A stretch of DNA of 64,000 nt from Strigamia acuminata (GCA_949358305.1 OX442320.1:5968259-6032258); one strand, 5' to 3'. Numbered from the stretch's first letter, positions 9,460 through 22,200 are shown. The notes: generated by a model not told the origin, from the letters alone. Made by a program: numbers and translations.

Positions 9460-12400
9460 ATGGATGTTTCGCGCAAAGTGTCTCCCGATGGTGGCTGGGG
9501 GTGGGTCGTTGCAGCAGCAACATCAATCATTTATTTTATCACATTCGGCTTGAACACGAGTCATGGGATTCTAATGGTGGGAATATTGAGAGAACTTTTC
9601 CCAAATGACCGAAGCCGACTCACTTTGATACCTCTTCTGTGCAACGGCATAACACGGTTACTAGGTAAGAAATCGTCGAAATCCTTATAAAATAACTTCA
9701 ATGATTTATATATATATATATTTTCTATATTCCAATAGCTCCACTCATGGTCTATTTTTGCATCAAATCCTCATACAGAACCATTCTCTTCTTGGGAGGA
9801 CTTATACTCACCTTAGGCCTTGCTCTTAGTTTCATAGCACCATCTGTCAATCTCTTGATCGTAACATTGGGTGTTTTAATGGGTAAGATTTTGTTGGATA
9901 TATTCGTCTAATATCCTAATACCTTGTTCGCACCAGAAAGTTTGGACTAGCCTAAAGTTTAAATCAGGTTTTGGCCTGATATTGGCTTAAAAAGTTCAAG
10001 CTAGAGTGTTTGCACCAAAAAGCAAAAAGCCACATATCTATACTCAAAACCACCACAACGTTGATGTATTTAGCCTGTTTACGCCAAACTGCGTACTGTG
10101 TTCTGCTACGTGGAAAAGTAGTTCTGTTTATTTTCAATGAGTTTAAGTATAAAAAGTGATTACATTGATGGATTTTATTTAATTGGTAATAAAATGTTTA
10201 TTTTATCTGCTAAATAACCTTTTTCCCTTTTTAATCAATCAATTAATGTAAGTAGGTTTGTTGGTTTCTTTTGGCAGGTAAACAAAGGTTTTGCTTTTTA
10301 TTGGTTGTTTATGCCTAGTTAGAATACAATTCTGGTGTTACGAGCTACTTTTTTTGTGCCACTACACCAGTGATACGGCGGCTCGACCAATAGGGAAATA
10401 CATCAACGTTATGGTGGTTTTGAGTTTAGGCTAGCATGCAACCAATAGACAATCAACTGACCATGTTACGCACAGAATTGTGGGAAGTGACTTTGGCAGT
10501 TATCTAGTTCTTTGGCAATTAGCTAGTTCACACAACTGGATTAGAATTATCTAGTTTAAAAAATTTTAAACTAGATTGAGCTAGATGTGTTAGCCCAAAC
10601 TTTCTGGTGCGAACAAGGTACGAGTAGAAATTTACACACTTTGAGAATTAAACAAAACAGAGTGGATGTGTTCCATGAAAAGTGCGGATGGGGTAGCATT
10701 CTCTCGACTATCTATCTCTCACCCGTACAATCTCTCGTACTGTCATTGCCTGGCATTCTCTCCCCACTCGTTCTCTATCCTCACCGAAGACACTCATTCT
10801 CTCAACATTGGCTTTAAGACTACCTGTGGTTGTGACCGGCATCTCTCCTCGCCATATGGCAATGATAATCAAGTTTGATGGTGTCTCATGCTTTGGACGC
10901 TCAGGTCCCAGCGGGCGAGAGACTCGGTTGGGAGATTCACATTGCGGATGACTACAGTTTAGTAATTTGATTTTTATTTAATTTTTTCGTTTTGGTGCCA
11001 ATCAGGTAAGTTGCAATGGCAGCTAGTTTAGAGTGGGTGGTCAGATGCAACCGTCAACCCAGTTGGTGCTTATACAACTGGTGACCCACGCTACTTCCTG
11101 ATTGGAGCCCACAGTCAGTTCCGGGACTCGCAGCTCCACCTGGTTGCGGGTATCTGTGCTCCTTAAGTGCATTGTGTTGTGCAGGAAAGTGATCAGCATA
11201 GGGGTCGCCAGTCACATCAGTTTGTATTTGAAAGGTATTTCAAGTCCTTTTTTCAGGTGGAGGCTCCAGGCTGACCACAGGAGATCATAAGTGTCTGCAG
11301 CGGGGCGAAAAATTGAGTGGGGAGAGATAAAGTGTCGAGAGAATGATGCTTCTCCATGGTGAGATCCCACTTTTGCGAAAGTGCGATCTCGTCGCAAAAC
11401 ACGAGCGGGTTTGCTAGTTATTATTAGTTTTTTACTCTGTTTTTAGGCACAGGTGGAGGTGGTTGCGTGTTTCCAGCAGCAATTCTCGCCACGCTTTACT
11501 TCGACAAGCACGTGTCATTGGCCAACGGAATCTACACGGCAGGAGCGTCGATCGGTTGTGTCACCGTTCCCCTTTTGATCGAATACTTGCTGCACACGGT
11601 GGGCGTTAGGGACACGTTTCTCTACATGGGTTGCATATCATTGCAGCTTTGTGTGGCAGCATCTTTGTGCCAACCGGTCGAATGGCACATGAAAGACGCC
11701 GACCCGGACTCGATGGATGGCAAAAGTGGATGTGTTCAAGTCAACCCCAAAGATCGACCTGTAACTCATACCATGTTCGACTTAAAAGCGAGCGAAAGAG
11801 AAATGAAACAACAACTAAAAGAAAACCGGGTTGTTTTAACGCGCTTCGAATTTAAACAGTCGAGTGTCCGCGTGATGGCGACCAACGGCACTAGACCTGT
11901 CCACAACAGTATTTTATTAAATCCATCCAATCTGCGAAAGCCACCCAGTAGAGTGTCCCTCGACACGTATAACGCGTATAATCGTCAGGTAGTTTGTGTT
12001 ATTGTGTGTAAAACCAGTGCTGGACTGGCTCGGCGGGCTACCGGGAGTTTCCTGGTGGCCCGTGGCCGCTGTGGCCTGTCCCGACTTCATTAATTGTGGC
12101 CCGGACACCCAGATTTCCCGGCAATAAATTTGTTCCCGGCCCAGCCCTGTGTAAAACTGTCGGAGTGGATTTATTGATTGTCTTTTTCAGGTGAGTGCCG
12201 AACCGTCCGAATATCATCAAACGGCTTTCGACAGAAAAGACAGTTTTCGGTCTTCACTTTCGTCTCGTTTATCCACTTCGTTCGTGCAAGGACTTCGGAA
12301 GGCGAGTTTACCCATGTCGCACCCGACAGAACTAGTCGCACGCTGCCCGCTGCAGACACAACCGAGTATACTGGAAGAAGATAACATCGGCAAAAGCGGA

Positions 12401-13230
12401 CTGGAAACGGAAAAATCTCTGCTTTCGTTTTTCACAAATCCCGAATTTTATCTCCTCACTTTAACCTCGACAGGATTCTACCTCAATTTGACAACTTTCC
12501 CCATCATCACACCGGACTACGCCTTGGAGGAAGTGGCCGGCACCGGAAGCCTCGAAATGGCCGCTTACTTAATTTCCGCTTTGTCCTTGGCCGACTTTTT
12601 AACTCGGATTTCGTTGAGTTGGGTGTGGGACAAACCCTGCATCAACAAAAAGTTTTGCTTCCTTTTAGGTAATGCCGTCGCTGGATCTTGTTTTATTGCT
12701 GCCGGTTATGCGCAGTCGTACCAGCACCTTATGATCGTGGGGATCGTCGATGGGATCAGCACCGGTGTGTCCGGTGTTCTCGTCTCGGTTATCTTTATGC
12801 AGAGCATCGGACCCAAGTCTTTTGGAATTGCAATTTCTACCGCGTCACTCACCGGTGGTGTTTTGATGATCGCGAATGGATTTTTAATTAGTACGTTGTT
12901 ATTTATTTATTTTGTTTATCATTTTATCGTCTGTCTGTCTGTCTGTCTGTTTGATCTCTATCCTCCACAAAACTGATCATCCGTAGGATTAAACTCTATT
13001 CCGAAAAGTACTTGAAATACTCCCATTGGTTCGGAGATTTACATTGCGGATGACTACAGTTTAGTAATTTGATTTTTATTTAATTTTTCGTTTTGGTTTC
13101 AGGTTTTGCAAAACAACAGACCGGAAGTTACAAAGTGATATATTTTGCTATGGGGATTTATCAGTTGGCTGGGACATTGATTTGGACCATTTGTAATGTT
13201 GTTATGATTATGACAAAGAAAAAAAAGTAA
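9460..13230 (+). CDS. SLC16 monocarboxylate transporter-like protein A
   Basis: Five exons (9460-9671, about 9740-9881, 11448-11987, 12191-12890, 13103-13230), all joined in phase. The N-terminus has the family signature DGGWGWVV just before the first membrane span. Later come the glycine-rich second-to-fourth span region (GTGGGGCVFP, then SLANGIYTAGASIG) and the usual long cytosolic loop between spans 6 and 7, here about 150 charged residues. Six more spans follow, and the tail is basic (TKKKK). The length (about 575 residues) suits a 12-span MFS carrier. Members move lactate, pyruvate, ketone bodies or aromatic amino acids with protons; the substrate here is unknown. It is first of three tandem SLC16 genes. 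Intron 2 (1.57 kb) holds nested MITEs and intron 3 holds a hAT-like MITE. Confidence 0.88.
9922..10618. mobile_element. TA-flanked MITE family 1, interrupted copy
   Basis: Perfect 24-bp terminal inverted repeats beginning CCTTGTTCGCACCAGAAAGT, flanked by TA on both sides. Total is 697 bp, of which 388 bp is a second MITE and its TA duplication (10041-10428), so the element itself is about 309 bp. A related uninterrupted copy lies at 57586-57895. No coding capacity. TA duplications suggest mobilisation by a Tc1/mariner-type transposase. Confidence 0.85.
10041..10426. mobile_element. TA-flanked MITE family 2, nested in family 1
   Basis: Ends read TACTCAAAACCACC and, inverted, AACTCAAAACCACC. 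TA sits on both sides (10039-10040 and 10427-10428). The copy of family 1 at 57586 shows the empty site (tatctaggctagc), which proves the insertion. A second copy is at 55915-56136. Inner repeat arms share the TTGATNTATTT segment. Non-coding. Confidence 0.88.
10619..11447. other. Rest of SLC16-A intron 2: mosaic of old repeats
   Basis: No exon seen. It contains a 71-bp segment (10925-10995) nearly identical to the 3' end of the last intron of the same gene. Segments with attctctccccactc appear in opposite orientations near 10750 and 11310. A stretch around 11080 (acaactggtgacccacgc) resembles the boundary region of some LTR elements. These are probably fragments of dead elements. Confidence 0.4.
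12015..12149. mobile_element. 135-bp hAT-like MITE with perfect 8-bp duplication
   Basis: Starts CAGTGCTGGACTGGC and ends in the inverted form CAGGGCTGGGCCGGG, flanked by identical tgtaaaac (12007-12014 and 12150-12157). It makes up about two thirds of the 203-bp intron 3 of the SLC16-A gene. It is GC-rich compared with surrounding intron DNA. A related element is at 54710. Confidence 0.88.
13028..13097. repeat. 70-bp segment shared with 10925-10995
   Basis: ggagatttacattgcggatg and the following 50 bases recur in the same orientation at 10925-10995 with only a few differences. Here it immediately precedes the functional acceptor of the final SLC16-A exon. In the other copy the exon is missing. 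Confidence 0.85.
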
Positions 13231-14107
13231 TTTGGAGTTTTTTGTTTTTTTTTCGCAAGTATTCAAGTATATATGGTGTAATATTCTAATAAAAGTAAAT
13301 TGTACAGTTTATAATATGATTTATTATTTTTTTTTTAATATCAGCTTTGTCTAATTAAAAAAAAATTACTTTTTTGAACCGCTGCCAACATCAACGTCAT
13401 AAAACCTAAAAGTTCTATATAAACTCATTCAGTCTGATGAAAGCAGCACAATTATATATTCAAATGTATGGACAAATTAACTAGAGAGTCCATGATGTCA
13501 CACTCAACCGTGATTGAATGAATTAAAAGGTATATTTATTTCTTTATAATTTGACAGGATACAGCCTCTTTCCTCGAGCTATTATCTATGCTGCAACCTG
13601 ATAACCCAGTGATAGCTGAAATGTAATGGCAAGTGCTGCATTTTAATGAGAAATAATATTATTATTTTTTAATTTCAGCTCGTGCCGGCCACGAAATTAA
13701 TTAAATTTGACAATAGCAGGTGCGGAACACGTTTAATTATCACCACAACAATATATCAATCATGAAGTAATCAGAAACCCGTTTTCTAAAAAAATATATA
13801 TATAAATAAACGTAATCTAAAAATATTATTTCCCGACGGAAAAAATCAGATAATAACGTAACAATTCTTTAAAATTATTTCAAGTGAGATTTATTACAAA
13901 ATACAACGAATGATGTAACGTTTTGACTCAATTGTATTTCAATTTTACAACAACAAAGTCAACAAGAGATAAACACACAAACGGTAACACACTTTGAGAG
14001 TAATTTTATACGGGAACGGCGCTCCCGTTTGCAGTTGTGGTAAGAAAGTTTCACAATGGATTAATTGCGTGTGTAATTTGCTCGTTTGTTGTTAATTTCA
14101 AGGGGCG
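13231..14107. other. Spacer between SLC16 genes A and B
   Basis: No gene or repeat array recognised. It contains AATAAA-type signals just after gene A (about 13290) and AT-rich DNA upstream of gene B. Confidence 0.6.
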
Positions 14108-15711
14108 ATGACGAGCACCGACAAAGGATGGAGTTGGGTCATTTTGGCGGCCAGTTTTGGCTGTTCTTTTCTCATGTTCGGCACCTTGGCCGGCGGTGGG
14201 GTTCTCTACGTAGCTGTTTTGGATTTGTTCGGACACGGTAACCATTCGCAAGTAATATGGATCCTTTTCCTCATGCAGATAAGCCTCAATTTCATGGGTA
14301 AAAAATTCAATTCGTGTTTGAATTGACGTCATTTCGGGCGACCTTGGTGCCTGATGGCGGATGTTTGTGTGTGTTTTTTCTTGGAATAATTTTTTTTTTT
14401 TTAATTTTTAAAATCAGGTCCCGTTGCTGGATATTTGGGTCAACGATTTACGTACAGAAAAATAGTCATTTTAGGTGGTTTTGTGGCCTCTACTGGACTT
14501 TTTGCGAGCTTTTTTGCACGTTCGGTTCAACATCTTTACGCCACTTTTGGTCTCGTTTATGGTATTGATTTAAAAAATATTTAAATTAAATTAAAAATAA
14601 CTTACTTTTTGTATTAAAGGTGTTGGTTTGGGTCTGGTGGTCGTCCCTCACATCGTCGTGGTCAATTTGGCCTTTGAAAAACACAGGGGGTTGGCCAATG
14701 GCATCTTCTCGGCCGGTGCATCGGTGGGATCGTTTGCAATTCCGCCCGTTTTGGAGCTACTAAAGGAATTCTATGGCCTTATGGGTCTTTTCCTGGTCTG
14801 GGCCGGTGTCGTCCTCCACTTAGTCGCGTTTGGCGCGGTCTACAGACCGGTCAAACGAAGACGACCCAGTAAAATCGAAGCGGAGTTGCTGGAAAAAGCG
14901 AAAAGAAATCATTGCAATGGCGGCGATGCGGGAAAACGGGAAGAAAATCTTGTTTCGTGGCTGTCGTTTCTTGGGAGACGACATTTTTGGATGACGGCTT
15001 TCGGATGGGGGGGCACGACGTTCGGGATTTCGTGCTTCGCTGTAATTATCGTTGATTTTGCGACGTCGCAGAACGAGGAGATTTCACGCACCAACGGCGC
15101 ATTTCTCGTATCGTTTTGGGCCATCGGAGACTTGCTGGGCCGGTTTGGATCTGGATTTATACTCGATAAGAAGTATTTCCGGTGCAAATTTCTCTTTTAA
15201 GAATTGATTTTATCGTTTTTTTGAATTTCAGATGGATCAAATTGAAGCATTTCTATATTTTTTCGATGCTTTTGGCGTCGACGTCGATTGCGGCGATGCA
15301 ATTTCTTGATGATTACGTGTTGTTGTCGGTGTGTTCGTTCGTGTTCGGATTGGGACTCGGAGCTGCATTTGTGCAGCATTCGCTGTTGTTAATTGCCACG
15401 TTGGGATTGAAAACATTCCAAAGAGCATTCGGGTATCTGAGTATAAGCGCTGGCTGCATGTTAATTGGATTAACTTTGCTCGTTGGTGAGTATATGGCTG
15501 TGTTTTATCGCGTGCGGTAATTAATTGTCATTTGTTAGGATTACTTCGCGATGTGACGCTCTCTCATCATTGCAATTTCACCCTGATGGGCGTGATGTTG
15601 TTGTTGCCCGCCATTTTGTGGGTTTTGGATATTTCTCGCGATATTTTGTGTAAAAAAGAAGGGGAGGAATTACAAGTCGATTCCCACGAGAAATTAAATT
15701 TAAATGTTTAA
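14108..15711 (+). CDS. SLC16 monocarboxylate transporter-like protein B
   Basis: Five exons (14108-14297, about 14418-14561, 14620 to about 15171, about 15232-15484, about 15539-15711) joining in phase. The overall pattern is that of a 12-span MCT: a glycine-rich early region (GVGLGLVVVPHIVV, LANGIFSAGASVGS), a charged central loop (VKRRRPSKIEAELL), GRFGSGFILDKK between late spans, and a short hydrophilic tail. The central loop is much shorter than in gene A. The N-terminal signature is changed from DGGWGW to DKGWSW, so its first span entry differs from the family norm. The gene is shorter than A and C. The transport substrate is unknown; the signature change could mean a shifted role or relaxed constraint. 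Confidence 0.85.
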
Positions 15712-16183
15712 TTTTTTTTCTTGAAACGAATTGTGTATTATAGTATTATTATTATTATTATTTTTTGACGAATATTTTTGTGATTTTTTTTTTATTTAGA
15801 AAATAAAAAATTAAAAAAAATTTCTTTACAAATTTTACCTGAGATAACTAATCGTGAAGTTCGCAGCCAAATTTATCGCTTTGTCACTCCAGTTTAACCG
15901 ACCTTCGCCCATTCGTCACGGGTTTAAGATGCCCGCACCATGTGCTTTGCCGCATTTCCCATCAAATGACTTGACCGTGCTTCGTTCAACACTCGAAATG
16001 TGACGACTAAAGGCATAAAGAGTAAGTTAACTTCGAGAAAAAAACGAGGGTTAAATGTGAAATAACCAGACTCACACGTATATAGCGTGTAATCCAACCC
16101 CGACGCTCTTATTACCTTGATTGGGTTAAATCGAAGTGTCAAATGCGCTGTATATTTTTTCATTTGTTGTGTTTTATAGATTG
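15712..16183. other. Spacer between SLC16 genes B and C
   Basis: Gene B polyadenylation-type AT-rich sequence, then about 300 bp with no gene recognised. A ttttatag just before the gene C ATG may be the acceptor of a 5' UTR intron. Confidence 0.5.
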
Positions 16184-18558
16184 ATGGACTTGAGAACGGC
16201 GCCCCCCGATGGCGGCTGGGGCTGGATGATCGTGCTCGGCACCTGGCTCATCAATTTGCTCATTTTCGGCCTTTTTCGAGCCGGTGGAATCATTTTAGTC
16301 GAGTGTGGACGTGAATTTCATAACTCGCATTCTTTGCGTGCTTGGATACCGGTTCTTAACACGGGATTAGCATTTTTTCTAGGTATAAAATTAAAAAAAA
16401 AAAATTTAATAAAAATATTTCATTTTATTTAAATTAATAGCTCCACTTTCTGGTTTACTTGCTCGCAAATACGGTTATCGACAAGTGGTGTTTGCGGGTG
16501 GAATATTCTGCTCATTCGGTTTAGCTATTTGCCATTTCGCAAATCACATTAATTACGTTCTCATTGGATACGGCGTTTTTCTCGGTAATTAATTAATTAA
16601 TTAATTATTTTTGTTGTTTAAATTTTAAATTATTATTTTTTAAATGTAGGATGTGGATTGGGTCTCGCTCTGAACCCGAATTTAGCCATCGTGGGCTTGT
16701 ATTTCCAAAAGCGACGCGCTTTAGCCACCGGACTGAGTTTCTCGGGCGGCGCTTTCGGTGTTTTCATCATGGGGCCTCTGCTCGAACACCTCATCGAGAA
16801 TTATTCGCTAAGGGGCACTTTTCTAATTCTCTCGGCAATTGTACTGCACGTTTGCGTGGCTGCTACGCTTTTTCATCCGATCGAGTGTCATTTGATCCGA
16901 GTTTTGATTCCGGACAATCAAATTCACCTTCAAGTTACTCCGCCACCGCCGGTTCGGCTTCGGGCCGCGGACGTGGACTCGAACGGAAACGTGGGGAATA
17001 ATTTGTTGAACGGGTATTGTTTGTCGCCGGTTAAAGCGGTTCCTTTGGCGTGTTTGGACGACGAGTTTCTGCTGGATGAGAGCAGCGTGAGCACGGCGGC
17101 GCGGCTGAGTTTTGGGCTGGCGCACGGGCCTATTGTGCCGCGGATTGTGGTGACGACGGCGGACGATGGGTCGGTTAGTTCGGTGTCGTTGGCGTCGGTG
17201 AACGTGGTGCAGAAGGAGGAGGTGGTGGAATGTGATTTTGGGCTTTTGTTTAATGAGCTTTTGTGGTTGGTGTCTTTTGCGTATGGGATTTCTCTCGCGG
17301 CTTATGTCGGTGTTACGGTTATATTGCCTGATTACGTGCAAAATGAGATTGCTGGTAAGACGACGACAATGGATGGGTATTTGTGCGTTATGGCGGCTGC
17401 TGTTGGAGATACAATAGGTAAAATGTTGTTGGGTGGTTGTGTTTTGGTGGATTTTACATGGTTTTTACATGTTTCTAAATTATGGAGAAGATTTGGAGAA
17501 ATAATTCGAGAATAAATTGATAAATTTTGATAAGAATTTCGCTAGGGTACATCAAATGTGTCAATTTTTTATCAATTTTTTTTAAAATTTGACAATTTTT
17601 TATTAAAGTTTTTTAAAATTTAATAATTTTTTATCAAAGTTTTTTAAAATTTAACAATTTTTTATCAAATTTTTTTACAATTTAACAATTTTTTATCAAA
17701 TTTTTTTACAATTTAACAATTTTTTATCAAAATTTTTTTAAATTTGTTTAAAATTTTACAAATTTTGACAAGTTTTGATAAATAATTTTTTATTTTGTTA
17801 AAAAAAATGACAAATTTGATGTATTTTTGAGAAATTTTCATATATAATTGACAAATTTGATGTATTTTTGAGAAATTTTCATATATAATTGACAAATTTG
17901 AAGTATTTTTGAGAAATTTTTATAAATAATTCACAAATTTGAAGTATTTTTGAGAAATTTTCATAAATAATTGACAAATTTGAAGTATTTTTGAGAAATT
18001 TTCATAAATAATTGACAAATTTCAACAAATACTTTTTTATATTTTGTTTTATATTTTGTTTGTAGGTCGATTGACGATTGGTTGGTTTATCGACAGACTG
18101 AAACATCGGAAACAACTCCTCTACCACATTTGCATTTTTTCACTGGGCTTGAATATTTCCATCCTGCCTTTTATCTCCTCATATTTCGTCATAATCACAC
18201 TCTGTTTTTTCATCGGCCTATTCTACGGAATAAGCCTTGTACACAGCCCGTGCTTTCTCGCCGAATTTTTCGGCGTAGATAACTTATCTTGGACTATGGG
18301 TTTCATGTTGACATTGGCCGGAATCCCAATCCTGAGCCTAGGTCCAATCATAGGTAGAAATTTAAATCGTATTTCACACCTGTTTGATTTAATTTTTTAA
18401 TATTTTTAGGCGCAATTAAAGAGAACACAGGAACTTACAAAGTAAGTTTTTGGTGTTTAGGTTTCATGCTGATTGCTGTGACAATTTGTTGGTTTTTTCT
18501 ACCAATTTTTCTGCGGAAACACAAGAGGCAAATGCATGCTAAAAGAATTGCCGTTTAA
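16184..18558 (+). CDS. SLC16 monocarboxylate transporter-like protein C
   Basis: Five exons (16184-16381, about 16440-16584, about 16650-17418, 18067-18352, about 18411-18558). The N-terminus carries the intact family signature PDGGWGWM. Other landmarks are RAGGIILVECGREF, GCGLGLALNPNLAIVGLYF, the LATGLSFSGGAFG region, a long central loop rich in Asp, Ser and Val, and late spans with GRLTIGWFIDRLKHRK. The final exon has TGTYK, as in gene A. It fits a full-length 12-span carrier. The third exon is markedly GC-richer than neighbouring DNA. Intron 4 is 650 bp because of two tandem arrays. Substrate unknown; probably an organic anion moved with protons. Confidence 0.87.
17560..18030. repeat. 31-bp then 41-bp arrays in SLC16-C intron 4
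   Basis: First array: units starting ttaacaattttttatcaa at 17651, 17682 and 17713 (31-bp spacing), with degenerate units before. Second array: units with gacaaatttgaagtattttt at 17851, 17892, 17933 and 17974 (41-bp spacing). The two arrays are not obviously related to each other. Confidence 0.88.
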
Positions 18559-19246
18559 TGCTATTTTTTCTATGAGATTTTAATGCAACTTGGCCAATTT
18601 ACGCTTTTTTGCTACATATTCACTTATAAAATATTAAATCGGATCCATTGATTTGTTTCTTGTTAATTATGTAATGTTTATTTATATATGAGACTTTGTA
18701 AAGGTTCTTTGGCAATTGTGCCAACATTCAATAACCGGAAAGTTTTTTTTTTAGGACTGAGGCAGCTTGAATCGATCTTTTATTTGAGTTCTCAACTAAA
18801 AATAGAAATAATATTTTATTTATTATCTTGTAGTCATAATATTTTCATTTTATTTCATATTGTCTTATAAAAAAAATAATTTTTGTAATTATTGGTTTAC
18901 AATGGCAATAAATTCATCTGATTTCAACCGGAACAATACAAAAAAGTTTTAATTAATAAATTACAAGTTACAAACAAGAATTAAAAAAGAAAATGTTTAT
19001 ATTTTTTAATGTTTTGATGTTTGCTCGTTAGATGTCATTAGCTCAGGGAGACCGGAAACGTGCGAGCGGAAACGAAGCAAACTGACTCAACGATCGATCG
19101 AGAGTTCACATCACTAGTCGTTTTAGGTGGGTGTGTGAGAGATTTTATATTCCCGTTGAGGTACGAACGAGAAACGAAATTCAATAAATTTGTTTCTTTT
19201 TCTTTAGTAACTGTAGCCCCACGTTTTTGTTTGAGTAACTTCCAAG
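18559..19246. other. Spacer and 5' UTR region before beta adaptin
   Basis: Polyadenylation-type AT-rich DNA of gene C, then no recognisable feature until the adaptin start. A possible transcription start lies near the GC-richer stretch at 19045-19130. No array seen. Confidence 0.5.
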
Positions 19247-22200
19247 ATGACGGATTCAAAATACTTCACGACGACAAAAAAAGGTTAGGCGAGAATTAAA
19301 AAAGGAAATTGAAAAGAATGGTTTAAAATTTGGAATCGTTTGGAATTGTAGGTGAAATTTTCGAATTGAAAAGTGAATTGAATAGCGACAAGAAAGAAAA
19401 GAAACGAGAAGCGGTGAAAAAGGTTATTGCATCCATGACCGTAGGGAAAGACGTGAGGTGCGTCGTAGCTGTTGGAATTGAGATTGAAATGGTGTAAAGA
19501 GTAATTGGAATTGTGTTTTACAGCGCTTTATTTCCCGATGTCGTCAACTGTATGCAGACTGACAACTTGGAGCTGAAAAAGTTGGTTTACCTGTATTTGA
19601 TGAATTATGCCAAATCGCAGCCGGACATGGCGATCATGGCCGTGAACACGTTTGTAAAGGTATTTTTTTAATGAAAGGTTGTGTTTTTCGAATTATTTCT
19701 TGTTTTTTTTGGATTTTTGTATTTTTTTTTTGGAAATTTTGTATTTTTTTTGGAAATTTTGTATTTTTTTTGGAAATTTTGTATTTTTTTTTAATTTTTC
19801 ATTTATTTTTCGGGTTTTTTCATTTATTTTTCGGGTTTTTTCATTTATTTTTCGGGTTATTCATTTTTTTTTTTAATTTTTCATTTTTTTTTTGGGTTTT
19901 TTCATTTATTTTTCGGGTTTTTTCATTTATTTTTTGGGTTTTTTCATTTATTTTTCGGGTTTTTTCATTTATTTTTTCAATTTTTCATTAATTTTTCGGA
20001 TTTTTCATTTATTTTTCGGATTTTTTTTTAAATTTATTTTGTTGTTGTTTTTGTTTAGGATTGCGAAGATCCTAATCCTTTAATTCGTGCACTGGCTGTG
20101 CGTACCATGGGTTGCATCCGCGTGGATAAGATCACCGAATACTTGTGTGAACCGTTGCGAAAGTGTCTGAAAGATGAGGACCCTTACGTTCGCAAAACTG
20201 CAGCTGTCTGCGTTGCCAAACTGCACGACATCAATCCTAGTCTGGTAGAAGATCAAGGGTTTTTAGATCAACTCAAAGATCTTTTATCTGACTCAAATCC
20301 AATGGTAAATAAAAAAAGAAATAATGCAATTGAACACACAAATTGCACTTTATTTGATCAAAACTGCGTTTTTCAGGCTTAAAAGTGATTATTTTTAGAC
20401 CCAAAAGGCTGAAATTTGCTATTTGAAACAAAAAAAGCGCCGCAATTTGCTATTTTAGACTAAAAAAAAGCTGAAATTTGCTGTTTTAGACTAAAAGAGC
20501 GAGGAAATTTGCGGTTTTAGACTAAAAAAGCGCTGAAATTTGCTGTTTTAGACTAAAAAAGCGCTAAAATTTGCTGTTTTAGACTAGAAAGCACTGAAGT
20601 TTGCTGTTTTAGACTTATAAAAGCGCTGAAATTTGCTGTTTTAGACTAAAATAGCGAGAAAATTTGCTGTTTTAGACTAAAAAAGCACTGAAGTTTGCTA
20701 TTTTAAACACAAAAAAGGGTTAAATTAGTTGTTTTAGACCAAATAAAGCTACAATTTACTCTTCGATGCCGCAATTGTTAATTTTTTGAATGGTTTTAGG
20801 TTGTAGCTAATGCTGTCGCTGCTTTATCCGAAATCAACGAGGCTTCGAGCAGTGGATTACCACTAATTGAAATGAATGCACAAACGATTAATAAACTGCT
20901 TACTGCTTTAAACGAATGCACAGAGTGGGGCCAAGTTTTTATTTTAGATTCCTTATCTAATTACAACCCAAAAGACGAAAGGGAAGCCCAAAGGTAACAA
21001 CAAATTCCAACAAGTTTCCTAAATTCTAATCAATTTCCCAACCAATCAGCATCTGCGAACGTGTGACGCCGCGACTCGCGCACGCCAACGCCGCCGTGGT
21101 TCTGTCCGCTGTCAAAGTGCTGATGAAATTCATGGAAATGATGCCGGCCGATTCCGATTTCGTCACCACACTCACCAAGAAATTAGCTCCGCCTTTAGTT
21201 ACCCTACTGTCGTCCGAACCGGAAGTGCAGTATGTTGCACTCAGAAACATTAATCTGATTGTCCAGAAACGGTAAATCGAGAAAATCGAGAAAATGTAAA
21301 AATTTATTTTTAATTTTTTTTTTTTAATTTTTTTTTATTAGACCGGATATTCTTAAACACGAAATGAAGGTTTTCTTTGTCAAGTATAACGATCCAATTT
21401 ATGTTAAATTAGAAAAATTGGACATCATGATTCGTCTTGCCTCGCAAGCGAACATCGCGCAAGTTTTGGCGGAGTTGAAAGAGTAAAAATATATACAAAT
21501 GTTGATTGAAATTTAATTTTAAGTTGATTTGTTTGATTTTAGATACGCCACTGAGGTTGACGTGGATTTTGTTCGGAAAGCCGTGCGCGCCATCGGCCGT
21601 TGTGCCATCAAAGTCGAGCAATCCGCCGAACGATGCGTGAGCACGCTGCTCGATCTTATTCAAACCAAAGTCAATTATGTTGTACAGGAAGCCATTGTTG
21701 TCATTAAGGTATTTTGGATCATTCTACACGTTATTTAGTCGCTTAAATGCGTGTTAATCGATTTATTGACTGTTTAAATGCTCGTTAATCGATCTTTTTG
21801 ACGGTTCAAACGTGTGTAAATCGATTTTTTGACGGTTTAAACGTTTGTAAATCGATTTTTTGACGGTTTAAACGCGTGTAAATCGATTTTTTGATAATTT
21901 AAACGTGTGTAAATCGATTTTTTGACGGTTTAAACGTGTGTAAATCGATTTTTTGACGGTTTAAACGTGTGTAAATCGATTTTTTTGACTGTTTAAGTTT
22001 AAAATTGTAACTTTCGAATTGTTCTAGGACATCTTCCGCAAATATCCCAATAAATATGAAAGTATTATTTCCACTCTGTGTGAAAATCTGGACACGCTGG
22101 ACGAGCCCGAAGCGCGGTAAATGAATTAATTGGATTTTTTGGATTTTTTTGTTTATTGGTTTGATGTTGATTTTTGTTTGAATAGAGCTTCGATGATTTG

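Noticed and set aside
11080-11110. LTR retrotransposon primer-binding boundary
   Set aside because: A short resemblance only; no LTR pair, no tRNA-complementary stretch I could confirm, no polymerase fragment.
16823-17341. 172-residue minus-strand ORF
   Set aside because: Antisense shadow of the GC-rich third exon of SLC16-C; Arg/His-rich low complexity.
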